NCBI RefSeq assembly: GCF_015561195.1
Contig: NZ_JADMSU010000001.1
Location: 437,879-501,878, forward strand
DNA length: 64,000 nucleotides
Reading direction: 5' to 3'
Source: Collinsella aerofaciens
GTDB lineage: Bacteria > Actinomycetota > Coriobacteriia > Coriobacteriales > Coriobacteriaceae
Shown here: piece by piece, positions 42,996 through 52,127 of the stretch
How the letters are laid out: every line of letters starts with the position of its first letter
Numbering within the stretch: position 1 is the first letter of the stretch
Notes under the pieces: generated by a model
What the model was told of the DNA's origin: nothing
What the model saw: only the letters and a program-made list of their open reading frames with translations
The model's database searches: none
Program-made: the position numbers and the translations under genes

Positions 42996-44222
42996 ATGTG
43001 GCGCCGCCTGGCGAGCTACATCTGGCTCGACCTGTGGCTGCTGGTTGCTGCGGCAGCGATCCTCGTCTATGGCTACAACCAGACGCTGCCCGATGGCGCG
43101 TTTACCGCGGGATGGATCCCTGGCGGCGCCGTTCACGGCATGTCGCTGACGCCCGCGCGCGGCTGGGACCTGACAACGCTCACCTATACTGTCGAACTTG
43201 CGCGTACCACCAAGACTTTCCCCCTCGCACAGGACCTCGTCACGCTATGGCCTCTCTGCCTTGTCGTTGCAGGCTGGCAAGCTATCAGCGTGCTCAACAT
43301 GCTCGGCGGCGCCCGACGTGTGCGCCGCACCATGGCGCCGCTCAACGACCTGGCTCTGCGCGTAGACAAGCTCGGCCGCGCGCAGCTCTCCGGCGGCAAG
43401 ATGGAAACACTGGAGCAGGCCATCGAGCGCGCAAGCGTCGACTCGCCGAGCGTCACTACCGGCGACGCCGACCTGGCAAGCATCGAGGTTGCACTCAACC
43501 GCCTACTGCGCCAGATGCAAGAGGCCAAGCTGCAGCAGATGCGCTTTGTCAACGATGCGAGTCACGAGCTGCGCACGCCCATCGCGGTGATTCAGGGCTA
43601 CGTGAACATGCTCGACCGCTGGGGCAAAAACGACCCGGACGTGCTGGCAGAGTCCATCGCCTCGCTCAAGGCCGAAAGCGAGCACATGCAAGAGCTCGTG
43701 GAGCAGCTGCTGTTTTTGGCGCGCGGCGATGCCGGGCGCACGGTCCTGCGGCGTGCGAATACCAACCTGGCCGCACTGGTCGGCGAGGTATGCGAGGAAT
43801 CGCAGATGATCGATGCCGGGCACACATATCGGCTGGCGTACGATGCCGCACTTACCAGCGACCCGCGCTGCGACGCGCCCGTCGACGTGGCGCTCGTGAA
43901 GCAGACCCTGCGCGTGATCGTGCAAAACGCCGCCAAGTATTCAGGTGCGGGCACATCCATCAGATTTGGCGTAGCGCCGGATACGGGCACGGGCGCAATC
44001 GACATAAGCGTCGAGGATGAGGGCATCGGCATGAACCAGGAATCCGCAGCTCACGCGTTTGAACGGTTCTATCGCGCCGACAACGCGCGCGATGCCGGCG
44101 CGCAGGGCTCGGGTCTGGGGCTTGCCATTGCCAAGTGGATCGTCGATAGCCATGGCGGTGTCATTGGCGTGACCTCGGTCGAAGGCGTCGGCAGCCGCTT
44201 TACGATTCGCCTGCCGCGGTAG
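42996..44222 (+). CDS. Sensor histidine kinase, partner of the preceding regulator
   Basis: 408 residues. Two transmembrane helices (about 12-26 and 84-103) flank a roughly 55-residue extracytoplasmic loop. Then a HAMP-like linker, His190 in NDASHELRTPIAVIQ, the N-box VIVQNAAKYSG, and G boxes VEDEGIGM and GSGLGLAIAKW. The ATG at 42996 has AGGAG four bases upstream; an alternative ATG at 42927 would overlap the regulator gene. The signal sensed is unknown. A palindromic element lies 17 bases after the stop. Confidence 0.92.
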   Translation: MWRRLASYIWLDLWLLVAAAAILVYGYNQTLPDGAFTAGWIPGGAVHGMSLTPARGWDLTTLTYTVELARTTKTFPLAQDLVTLWPLCLVVAGWQAISVLNMLGGARRVRRTMAPLNDLALRVDKLGRAQLSGGKMETLEQAIERASVDSPSVTTGDADLASIEVALNRLLRQMQEAKLQQMRFVNDASHELRTPIAVIQGYVNMLDRWGKNDPDVLAESIASLKAESEHMQELVEQLLFLARGDAGRTVLRRANTNLAALVGEVCEESQMIDAGHTYRLAYDAALTSDPRCDAPVDVALVKQTLRVIVQNAAKYSGAGTSIRFGVAPDTGTGAIDISVEDEGIGMNQESAAHAFERFYRADNARDAGAQGSGLGLAIAKWIVDSHGGVIGVTSVEGVGSRFTIRLPR

Positions 44223-44239
44223 GGGCGTCTCTCACGAAT

Positions 44240-44421
44240 CGAAGGTGAATGCTTTTCCGCGAAGTGAACGACCTATTTTGGACCCCCGAAGCATCCGCAC
44301 TTTTTAGCGCCAAAACCGCAGGAAAAACCTGACAAAACCGCAGGAAACGGTGCCTTCAAAGTGTCGATGCTCCAGGGGTTCGATTTCACTCGTTCACTTC
44401 GCGGAAAGCCATTCACCTTCG
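44240..44421. repeat. 182-bp palindromic element (copy 2)
   Basis: Outer arms CGAAGGTGAATGCTTTTCC / GGAAAGCCATTCACCTTCG differ from copy 1 (41210-41390) but are complementary to each other; the inner GGACCCCCGAAGCATCCGCA and CGTTCACTTC parts match copy 1. The loop repeats AAAACCGCAGGAAA. The remaining bases to 44516 hold nothing else besides GGGCAAGGC / GCCTTGCCC, a terminator-like hairpin at 44463-44488. Confidence 0.85.
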
Positions 44422-44462
44422 TTTTACGGCAGCCCGTCAGTCACCCTCTCGGCATTAAAAAT

Positions 44463-44493
44463 GGGGCAAGGCCACACGCCTTGCCCCATTTTT
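44463..44493 (-). terminator. Terminator of the IIB-VOC pair
   Basis: GGGGCAAGGC / GCCTTGCCCC with flanking AAAAT / ATTTTT, 24 bases after the VOC gene's stop. Confidence 0.75.
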
Positions 44494-44516
44494 CGTTAGC
44501 TATGACAGCTTATGCG

Positions 44517-44891
44517 CTACTCGCGGCACAGGTGCACGGCGAAGCCGGCGAACTCGCGCTTAAAGTACACGAGCTTGGTGCCTCCGTCGGGCAGCAGCAC
44601 GCGCGACTCCTCGTTGACCTCGAGCCCGCGCTCGGCAAACCACTTCTCGGCCGCATCGATGTCGTTAACGGCAAAGCCGATGTGGCCCTTGGTGCCACGA
44701 CCGTTCTGCTTCATGATCTCGACCAGCGAATCGTTAAAGTACGAAACCGGGGTCTCGATAACGGGCAGGCCCATCATCGTCGAGAACAGCTCCGCGATCT
44801 CCAGGGCATCTGCCGGGTCGGTGGCGTTAATGCCCACATGGGCAACGCACATGCCAAAGAGCTCGACCGGATTGGCGTTCTGCTCACTCAT
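44517..44891 (-). CDS. VOC-superfamily (glyoxalase-like) protein
   Basis: 124 residues, one pair of beta-alpha-beta-beta-beta modules. The N-terminal VAHVGINATDPADALEIAELF and later GHIGFAVNDIDAAEKWFAERG are the two VOC half-motifs, with a metal-type His early in each. The substrate is unknown; small VOC proteins include lactoylglutathione lyase-like and sugar-lyase-like enzymes. The ATG at 44891 is 11 bases after the IIB stop, so both are cotranscribed. Confidence 0.85.
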   Translation of the reverse strand: MSEQNANPVELFGMCVAHVGINATDPADALEIAELFSTMMGLPVIETPVSYFNDSLVEIMKQNGRGTKGHIGFAVNDIDAAEKWFAERGLEVNEESRVLLPDGGTKLVYFKREFAGFAVHLCRE

Positions 44892-44902
44892 ACAGGCAGC
44901 GC

Positions 44903-45190
44903 CTACTGAGCCATGACGTCGAGGACGGCCTTCTCGGCAGCGACGCGGTTCATGCCGGTCATGAAGGGCACGCCGCTCACGTACGGGCAGGTGAGGCCCT
45001 CGGGGGCAACGGTGGTGGCGATCAGCAGATCGGCGCCCTCGTCGCAAGCGTCCTTGGCCTCGGAAATGGCGCACTGCACGATCTCGTACTTGTCAGCGTA
45101 ACCGTTGGCGTCGAGCAGGGTGGCGACCTTCTGGGCAACGAGCGTGGAAGTAGCAGCACCAGCACCGCAAGCCAAAACGATCTTCTTCAT
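44903..45190 (-). CDS. PTS galactitol-type EIIB component, orphan
   Basis: 95 residues. Phosphocysteine Cys8 in LACGAGAATSTLVA and the ending PYVSGVPFMTGMN are like the GatB family. It would carry phosphate from an EIIA to a sugar on EIIC, but no EIIA or EIIC gene is near. It forms a two-gene unit with the VOC protein. Preceded by GGGAGACATTACCT upstream of the ATG. Confidence 0.88.
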   Translation of the reverse strand: MKKIVLACGAGAATSTLVAQKVATLLDANGYADKYEIVQCAISEAKDACDEGADLLIATTVAPEGLTCPYVSGVPFMTGMNRVAAEKAVLDVMAQ

Positions 45191-45292
45191 AGGTAATGTC
45201 TCCCTTCATGGTTTACTTTAGGTAAGTGTACCGCAGAGAGCGATGGCGCTCAGCCTCGATGAGCTTTTATGCCAGTTTGCTTGCGCGCTGCG

Positions 45293-45298
45293 TATAAT
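45293..45298 (+). promoter_or_regulatory. -10 box upstream of the 207-aa gene
   Basis: Perfect TATAAT, 55 bases before the ATG; the -35 is unclear. Confidence 0.5.
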
Positions 45299-45353
45299 AC
45301 ATCTAGTACGTGTTGTCATACCGCTCGCTTTACGAGCGACTAAGGACCCTAAC

Positions 45354-45977
45354 ATGCCCGATTCCCGCACACTTTGGACCGCCGTCGTTATCATCTGCAT
45401 CGCCGTGTCGGTGTTCTTTAGCGTCAAAAAACGCACCACGTTCAAGCGTCTGCAGCAGCTTATGGCTGCCAAGCAGTGGGACGAGTTCGACCGTTTGCTC
45501 GACGCCAAACTCACCGGCATGCTGTACCCGCGCTACAACCGCGACTACCTGCGTCTGAACTCCTATCTGCTGCGCGAGGACCACGAGCGCGCCAGCGAGA
45601 TGTTCGACCTGCTGCTGGGACTCAACCTGCCCAAAATGCAGCGCGTCGACCTGGTGATCAAAGCTTTTAACTACTACGTTGGCCAGGAAGACCGCAAAAA
45701 GTCCAAGGAGTTGCTGCACGAGATCAAAGGCTTTGAGGGCGGCCAGGCCGAGGCAGTCGCGCACGAATGCCAACTGATGTACGACACGATGATCCTCAAG
45801 CGCCACAACGACATTCCCGAGCTGGAGCGCATGCTCAAGGAAGCCGGTGACGACAAGGTCAAGAGCTGCCGCCTGGAGTATCTGCTGGCGCTGCAGTACC
45901 AAAACAAGGGCGACGAGGCCAAGTTCCAAGAGTTCCTCGAGAAGTCGGGCCAACACTCGATGGCCGTCAACGCGTAA
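45354..45977 (+). CDS. Membrane-anchored helical-repeat protein of unknown function
   Basis: 207 residues. One N-terminal helix (about 6-22) anchors a cytoplasmic, entirely helical domain with a TPR-like feel (WDEFDRLLDAKL, YLLREDHERASEMFDLL, LEYLLALQYQNKGDEAKFQEFL). AAGGA lies eight bases before the ATG; the longer in-frame start at 45243 lies upstream of the -10 box. No family recognised. It ends 31 bases before tRNA-Leu. Confidence 0.75.
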   Translation: MPDSRTLWTAVVIICIAVSVFFSVKKRTTFKRLQQLMAAKQWDEFDRLLDAKLTGMLYPRYNRDYLRLNSYLLREDHERASEMFDLLLGLNLPKMQRVDLVIKAFNYYVGQEDRKKSKELLHEIKGFEGGQAEAVAHECQLMYDTMILKRHNDIPELERMLKEAGDDKVKSCRLEYLLALQYQNKGDEAKFQEFLEKSGQHSMAVNA

Positions 45978-46008
45978 CGGACGGCTTGTGCTAGACTTCT
46001 AGTCTCAC

Positions 46009-46093
46009 GGGGGCGTGGCGGAATTGGCATACGCAGGAGACTTAAAATCTCTCGCCGCAAGGATTGTGGGTTCGAGTCCCACCGCCCCTACCA
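46009..46093 (+). tRNA. tRNA-Leu (UAA anticodon)
   Basis: 85 nt including encoded CCA. Acceptor GGGGGCG / CGCCCCT, anticodon stem GGAGA-CTTAAAA-TCTCT, a class II variable arm and the T-loop GGTTCGAGTCC. Confidence 0.95.
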
Positions 46094-46107
46094 TTTGGCT
46101 TTTACGG

Positions 46108-46143
46108 GCCCGTGCCCCCTGGGGATGCGGGCTTGTTTCTTTT
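46108..46143 (+). terminator. Terminator after tRNA-Leu
   Basis: GCCCG-TGCCCC..GGGGATG-CGGGC stem followed by TTGTTTCTTTT. Confidence 0.75.
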
Positions 46144-46162
46144 GGACGCCGTCAACTGCAGA

Positions 46163-46257
46163 GCAGATAATTTGGGACGGGGCTTTTTTGACAGCCCATA
46201 TCAACCCAAGGACTGTCCCCAGGTGCCGGCAGAAAAGGAACGTCCCTAAGTGCCGGC
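46163..46257. repeat. Cluster of GGGAC-core repeats
   Basis: Contains TGGGACGGGGC, AAGGACTGTCCCC and, at 46224-46257, TGCCGGCAGAAAAGGAACG followed by TCCCTAAGTGCCGGC, nearly identical to part of 1441-1471. Confidence 0.7.
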
Positions 46258-46262
46258 TGTTG

Positions 46263-46330
46263 AGTTGCGGTGGAATAGGGACTGTTCGGTGCCCGAAAGG
46301 GCGATTTTAGTCCGTATTTCACCGCAACTT
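46263..46330. repeat. 68-bp palindromic intergenic repeat (copy 2)
   Basis: Same arms as 274-343 (AGTTGCGGTGGAATAGGGAC against CCGTATTTCACCGCAACTT). Its last two bases overlap the ppx stop codon. Confidence 0.8.
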
Positions 46331-47333
46331 ATTGGAGGGTGCTGAGAGTGGGGGTCCAGCCGATGGTGGGGGTCGCGCCGTCGAGAGTCTCGTTGATGGT
46401 GGCAGCCATACCGGCGAGCAGGCTGTTCTCGCTTACGGTGAGCGTGTCGTAGTCGCCGGCTCGCATAAGCTCGCGAATCACCACGGCGCCAGCCAATATC
46501 ACGCCCGCGCGCTTGGGCTGCACGCTCGGTAGCGCGGCGATGCCTTCCGCGTCCAACACAGACATGCGCTCGATAGCGGCCGAGACCTGCTCCAGCGACA
46601 GCTCGCGTAGGTGCACAAAGCTCGAATCATACGGTTCCAGCTCGTGAACGAGTGCCACGAGCGTGGTGACGGTGCCACCCACCGCAACGAGGCGCTCGGC
46701 GCGCTCAAAGTCGACAGGCAGGCCCTCAAAATAGGCGGCGAACTGCTCGCCTGCCCACGCGGCAGCGGCAGCAAGCTCGCCATCCGCGGGCGGCAACGCG
46801 GAGAAAAAGCGCTCCGTCACGCGACGGCAACCGATGTCCAGCGAGCGCGTTCCCTCCAGCGCAAAGACGCTGCGCTCCGGAGCGTATACGCCCGTCGCGA
46901 GCTCCGTGGAGCCGCCGCCCGAATCCGCGACGATGATGCGCTCGCCGGCAAAGTCGTGCGCCACGCCAAAAAATGTCAGGCGCGCCTCGACCTCGCCCGG
47001 AATCACCTGTGGTTTGAGCCCCAACTCGCGCAGGCCGTCCAGCAGCAGGGCGGCATTAGACGCATCACGCGCGGCACTCGTGCACGTGGTGCAGATGCAC
47101 ACGGCCCCAAAGGCACGCGCCTCGTCCACAAACATGCGGCATGCGGCGAGCACGCGCTCGACCGCTGCCTCGCAAAAGCGGCCCGTCGCGTCGACGCCCT
47201 CGCCCAGATCGGTAATCTCGGTATGCTTGAACGATTCCACGATCGCCCCGGCCTCGACCTGCGCCAGCACCAGTCGCGACGACACCGTTCCCAGGTCGAT
47301 CGCCGCCACCTTATATCGTTTGCAACCTGCCAT
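46329..47333 (-). CDS. ppx: Ppx/GppA family phosphatase
   Basis: 334 residues of the ASKHA fold. AIDLGTVSSRLVL at the start and VADSGGGSTELATG near 140 are the two phosphate-binding motifs; CTTCTSAARDA and the EVEAR segment also match. It is about 330 residues without the C-terminal HD domain of E. coli GppA, like actinobacterial Ppx2 proteins that act on polyphosphate or pppGpp. The gene follows divIC by 20 bases, as in the actinobacterial eno-divIC-ppx order; the DUF501 gene often found between them is missing. Confidence 0.9.
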   Translation of the reverse strand: MAGCKRYKVAAIDLGTVSSRLVLAQVEAGAIVESFKHTEITDLGEGVDATGRFCEAAVERVLAACRMFVDEARAFGAVCICTTCTSAARDASNAALLLDGLRELGLKPQVIPGEVEARLTFFGVAHDFAGERIIVADSGGGSTELATGVYAPERSVFALEGTRSLDIGCRRVTERFFSALPPADGELAAAAAWAGEQFAAYFEGLPVDFERAERLVAVGGTVTTLVALVHELEPYDSSFVHLRELSLEQVSAAIERMSVLDAEGIAALPSVQPKRAGVILAGAVVIRELMRAGDYDTLTVSENSLLAGMAATINETLDGATPTIGWTPTLSTLQ

Positions 47334-47353
47334 TGCGGGCTCCCCTCTGGGCG

Positions 47354-48115
47354 CTACTCGCCGCTGGACGCGACCGTCTGACCTTCGACGCCGTTAAAAC
47401 CAAACAACATGTCGAGCGTCTGAATGTACCACGGCGCGTCCTTGCCGACTTCCTCAATCTCCTTGGCCACTTCGCTGGCCTTTTTGGCGTTCGACGACTT
47501 CTTGCTCGAAGACGAATCCGAATCGTCGTCCAAGCCCAGCACGTCAATCTTGGTCTCGCCGGGCATCACCAGGCCCAAATCCTCGGTCGCCGCGTCCTTA
47601 ATGCCCTCCTCCGAGAGCAGTTTGTCGACACTTTTTTGCAGCTCGTCGTTGTATTGCTGGCGAATCTCGACCTGCTTGGCCAAAATGTCGCTCGAGCGCT
47701 TGGCAACGTAGAGGTCGCGCACGGGAAAGTACAGGCTCACGAGCACCAAGGCAACGACAATGCCGATAAACAACCCTCGCTGGGGTCCGTGGGTAAAGTC
47801 GTAAATCGCCTTGACCACCGCGTTGTCGTTGGCGTAGTGCATAAAGTCCGAACCCGAAAGACGGCTCGAGGGCCTGGACGACTTGTCGTGCGCTTGAGCA
47901 GACGGGCGTGATTCGTACGTCGCGCTCGACGGACGGTCCAGGCGATGCGTCGACATATTCGTTTGAGCATGGGAGTGCGAAGTGCCCGCCGTGCGATGCG
48001 TGGGACGGGCAGCACCCGTATAATCGGGCCCACCGAGCTGCACCGTGCGCGCACGGCGAGGCGACGGCTCGCGCGAACCGGCGGAATAGTACCTGTTGTC
48101 GTAAATCTGATCCAT
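47354..48115 (-). CDS. divIC: Septum formation initiator family protein (FtsB/DivIC)
   Basis: 253 residues. A long disordered, Ser/Arg/His-rich cytoplasmic N-terminus (to about 135), one membrane helix (GLFIGIVVALVLVSLYFPV, about 146-164) and an extracytoplasmic coiled coil (YVAKRSSDILAKQVEIRQQYNDEL) as in FtsB/DivIC, which bridges FtsL and FtsQ at the division site. An acidic Ser/Asp tail is followed by an amphipathic end. The ATG at 48115 is the best start; upstream in-frame codons run into the eno terminator region. Confidence 0.85.
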   Translation of the reverse strand: MDQIYDNRYYSAGSREPSPRRARTVQLGGPDYTGAARPTHRTAGTSHSHAQTNMSTHRLDRPSSATYESRPSAQAHDKSSRPSSRLSGSDFMHYANDNAVVKAIYDFTHGPQRGLFIGIVVALVLVSLYFPVRDLYVAKRSSDILAKQVEIRQQYNDELQKSVDKLLSEEGIKDAATEDLGLVMPGETKIDVLGLDDDSDSSSSKKSSNAKKASEVAKEIEEVGKDAPWYIQTLDMLFGFNGVEGQTVASSGE

Positions 48116-48205
48116 GTGCGCCTTGTGCGGTTGAGGTTTGTTTGCGCTAAGTCCTTTAGTTATAGCACGAGCGCCCGCACCGCCTTCGCCAGCCTTTGCT
48201 CGACA

Positions 48206-48239
48206 TAAAAAAGGCGCTGAGCCATATGGCCCAGCGCCC
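48206..48239 (-). terminator. Terminator of eno
   Basis: GGGCGCTGGGCCATATGGC / CAGCGCC-type stem on the minus strand followed by TTTTTT, 72 bases after the eno stop. Confidence 0.85.
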
Positions 48240-48310
48240 ACAGCGCTTTGCGGCGTCCAGCCAAGGCGGGGCGGAACCGAGTCAGCCTCCCCCTCGCCAA
48301 ATTCGCCCGT

Positions 48311-49612
<1,302 letters not shown>

Positions 49613-49673
49613 TCACTTGGAAACGTAATGGATGCAAGCGACCGGCTGACCGTGCACCGTCGGTGCGCCTCCG

Positions 49674-49718
49674 TAAGTTAGCCATGTCGCACTTTTTGCA
49701 TTATGCCCTAAGTTAGCC
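49674..49718. promoter_or_regulatory. Pair of TAAGTTAGCC direct repeats before eno
   Basis: Identical 10-mers at 49674-49683 and 49709-49718, 35 bases apart start to start, with a CATAAT-like -10 on the minus strand between them. A near match (GGCTAACTAA) occurs at 52070. Possible regulator site; identity unknown. Confidence 0.35.
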
Positions 49719-49789
49719 GAGGGATACACTTGTTTTTCGAAAAATTTAGCGGGAACGATGCGGCGTGTCAGCCCGTCGTTCCCGCAGTC

Positions 49790-50650
49790 TTACTCCTCTG
49801 CCTTGGCGGCATCCCAGAGGTCATTGAGGCCGTGGGTCGAAAGCTCAGCCAGATCCACATGGGCGTTGGCAGCCATCTGCTCCATCGCGGCCCAGCGACG
49901 GCGGAACTTGGCCGTGCTCGCGCGCAGAGCACTCTCGGCGTCTATGCCCTCCTTGCGCGCAACGTTGACCAGGGCAAAGAGCAGGTCGCCAAACTCTATC
50001 TCGCGCTCGGGCGAGCCGGGAGCCTCGGCCTCAAACTCGGCACGTTCCTCGGCGACCTCGTCCCACACGTCCTGGACCGTCTCCCACTCAAAGCCCACGG
50101 CCGCTGCCTTGCGCGACACCTTCTGGGCCTGCATCAGCGCCGGCAGATGCGTGGGCACGCCGTCGAGCAGGCCCTCGGGTGCAGCCTCGCCCGCCGCCAC
50201 GGCCTTGTCCTTGGCGGCCTTCTCGGCAAGCTTGACCTCGTCCCAAATCTTGAGCACCTCATCGGAGCTCTCGGCGTCCGCATCGCCAAACACGTGCGGA
50301 TGACGGCGAATGAGCTTGGCGTCGATATCGCGTGCCACGTCGGCAAGCGTAAACTCGCCGGCGTCCGCCGCAATCTGCGCATGCAGCACTACCTGCATGA
50401 GCACGTCGCCGAGCTCCTCGCGCAGGTGTGCCGCGTCGTCGGCCTCGATGCAATCGAGCGCCTCGTAGGCCTCCTCGATCATGTTCTTGCCAATGCTGCG
50501 GTGCGTCTGCTCGCGGTCCCACGGGCAGCCATCGGGCTGACGCAGACGCCAGATGGTCTGCACCAGATGCTGCAGCTCGGCCGACGCGTCGACCAGCGTG
50601 GACAGGTCGCGCGAGCCCTCGGCATTTTGCTGAGCCATGTGCTGCGCCAT
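49790..50650 (-). CDS. mazG: Nucleoside triphosphate pyrophosphohydrolase MazG
   Basis: 286 residues with two MazG domains. The first has WRLRQPDGCPWDREQTHRSI, EEAYEALDCIE and LREELGDVLMQVVLHAQ (EExxE and ExxD metal ligands); the second is recognisable at VGFEWETVQDVWDEVAEERAEF and EFGDLLFALVN. It hydrolyses noncanonical NTPs to NMP and PPi. GGAGGAGGA precedes the ATG, two bases after the phosphodiesterase stop, so the two are one operon. Confidence 0.93.
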   Translation of the reverse strand: MAQHMAQQNAEGSRDLSTLVDASAELQHLVQTIWRLRQPDGCPWDREQTHRSIGKNMIEEAYEALDCIEADDAAHLREELGDVLMQVVLHAQIAADAGEFTLADVARDIDAKLIRRHPHVFGDADAESSDEVLKIWDEVKLAEKAAKDKAVAAGEAAPEGLLDGVPTHLPALMQAQKVSRKAAAVGFEWETVQDVWDEVAEERAEFEAEAPGSPEREIEFGDLLFALVNVARKEGIDAESALRASTAKFRRRWAAMEQMAANAHVDLAELSTHGLNDLWDAAKAEE

Positions 50651-50652
50651 GG

Positions 50653-51201
50653 TTAGTCCTCCTCCAGGATCACGTGGCGGAACGCGCCGCCCTCGTAGAT
50701 GCCGTAGCTGTGCGTGCCGTCCTTGGGGATGCTCACGCTGCCGGGGTTGAAGAGCCACAGGCCCGGATGCGCCTCGCTTACCTCGTTAACCTTGATGTGC
50801 GTGTGGCCGTAGACGAGCGCGGAGCCCTCGGGCAGTGTGGGCGCGTGGTCGACGCTGTTGTGCATGCCGGCGCCAAAGACGTGGCCGTGCGTCAGGAACA
50901 GCTCGCGGCCGCTCTCGTCAAACAGCGTGGCGTAGTCGGCCATGACGGGAAAGTCGAGGACCATCTGGTCGACCTCGGCGTCGCAGTTACCACGTACCGC
51001 GATGATGCGGTCGGACAGGGCGTTGAGCAGCGGAATGACGCGCTTGGGGGCGTAATCGCGCGGCAGGTCGTTGCGCGGGCCGTGGTAGAGCAGGTCACCT
51101 AGCAGCACGATGCGGTCAGGCTGCTCGGATTCGATGGCGGCGCACAGGCGCTCTGTCCAGTATGCCGAGCCGTGAATGTCGGAAGCGATGAGGTATTTCA
51201 T
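50653..51201 (-). CDS. yfcE: YfcE/MJ0936-type phosphodiesterase
   Basis: 182 residues of metallophosphoesterase fold with the motif set SDIHG (Asp8, His10), LGDLLYHGPRND, RGNCDAE, THGHVFG and GHTHIK. The length fits E. coli YfcE (184). The physiological substrate of this group is not known. First of two genes with mazG; 57 bases separate it from the LarC-type gene upstream. Confidence 0.92.
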   Translation of the reverse strand: MKYLIASDIHGSAYWTERLCAAIESEQPDRIVLLGDLLYHGPRNDLPRDYAPKRVIPLLNALSDRIIAVRGNCDAEVDQMVLDFPVMADYATLFDESGRELFLTHGHVFGAGMHNSVDHAPTLPEGSALVYGHTHIKVNEVSEAHPGLWLFNPGSVSIPKDGTHSYGIYEGGAFRHVILEED

Positions 51202-51258
51202 GGGGAGTCCTTTCGGAGTGGGGCTGATGTGGCCGGGCGCGAGATGTCGCCGGCCGCG

Positions 51259-51744
51259 CTATTCAAATCGCAGTGCCGAGGCTTGTGCCGCCTGCATCAC
51301 GCGCTGGAGCGGCACGTTATGCTCGCGGGCAAGACGGGCGCAGTCCTCGTACTCGGGCGCCGCACGCTCACTGCCGTCGGGCAGGGTGGCTACTTTGACG
51401 GCTACCTCGCCCCAAGGCGTCGCTACCTGCTCAAAACGACGCGGCAGGCAAACGCGTTCCATCACCTGGCGACGAACGGCGTTGGTCGTGGTTTCCAAAA
51501 AGATAATCGTCTGCAGACGGTCAATGTCCTCGCGGGCGCAGATTACCTGCAGCTGCCAGCCGGGGCGGCCTTTTTTGCAGTAGAGGGGCAGCCAGTGCAC
51601 CTCGCGGGCGCCTGCCTCGCGCAGGCGGTCGGCGGCATAGGCGAGTACCTCGGGCGACGCATCATCGATGTCGCACTCCAGCTTGACGATGGTTTCGGGC
51701 GCATCGGTCTCGCGGGACAGCGGAGATGTACTTCCACGTTGCAT
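51259..51744 (-). CDS. Stand-alone LarC C-terminal domain protein
   Basis: 161 residues matching only the C-terminal part of LarC (nickel-pincer cofactor synthesis cyclometallase): KLECDIDDASPEVLAYAADR, GAREVHWLPLYCKKGRPGWQLQVIC, and TTTNAVRRQVMER. In lactobacilli LarC is made from two ORFs by frameshifting (LarC1/LarC2); here no LarC1 precedes this gene, and upstream sequence holds an inverted repeat. The protein may act with a LarC1 from elsewhere or have its own role. ATG at 51744 with AAGGATCC upstream. Confidence 0.8.
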   Translation of the reverse strand: MQRGSTSPLSRETDAPETIVKLECDIDDASPEVLAYAADRLREAGAREVHWLPLYCKKGRPGWQLQVICAREDIDRLQTIIFLETTTNAVRRQVMERVCLPRRFEQVATPWGEVAVKVATLPDGSERAAPEYEDCARLAREHNVPLQRVMQAAQASALRFE

Positions 51745-51856
51745 ACGGTCCGGATCCTTTCCGCACGGGCTCGTTTTATTCACCCAAACGCTAGCACATC
51801 GAACGTGGCACAGGCGTGACTTTCGTCCGTCGTCGCCCTTGCCCCTATCCAAACAT

Positions 51857-51909
51857 GTACGTCAGCCTCCAAACATGTCATTTTTTGTCGGTTTTGGAGG
51901 CTGACGTAC
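51857..51909. repeat. Inverted repeat in the larC-cydDC intergenic region
   Basis: Perfect 17-bp arms (GTACGTCAGCCTCCAAA and complement) around ACATGTCATTTTTTGTCGG. The motif AAACATGT is repeated at 51851 and 51871. It lies in the 383-base divergent gap, 218 bases before cydDC; nothing else stands out there. Confidence 0.7.
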
Positions 51910-52127
51910 ACGTTTTGGAGCGGGCCGCACACGATCAAAATTGCGCCCGCATTCCGTCCACCACAAAGTTCGCCGCACTCAACAATTTTGAACTTTCTAC
52001 GCAGTTCATCGGCCAAAAAATTACCCTCGGCATACTTATCCGCTGCATGATGTTACTCTAGTTGCATTTGGCTAACTAAGCGGCTGCCGAGGACCCCGCC
52101 TGGCACCGTTACGGCATAGGAGGTTTC

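Noticed and set aside
42998-44020. 340-codon ORF in another frame over the kinase
   Set aside because: Arg/Ala/His-rich shadow; the histidine kinase frame has H-, N- and G-boxes.
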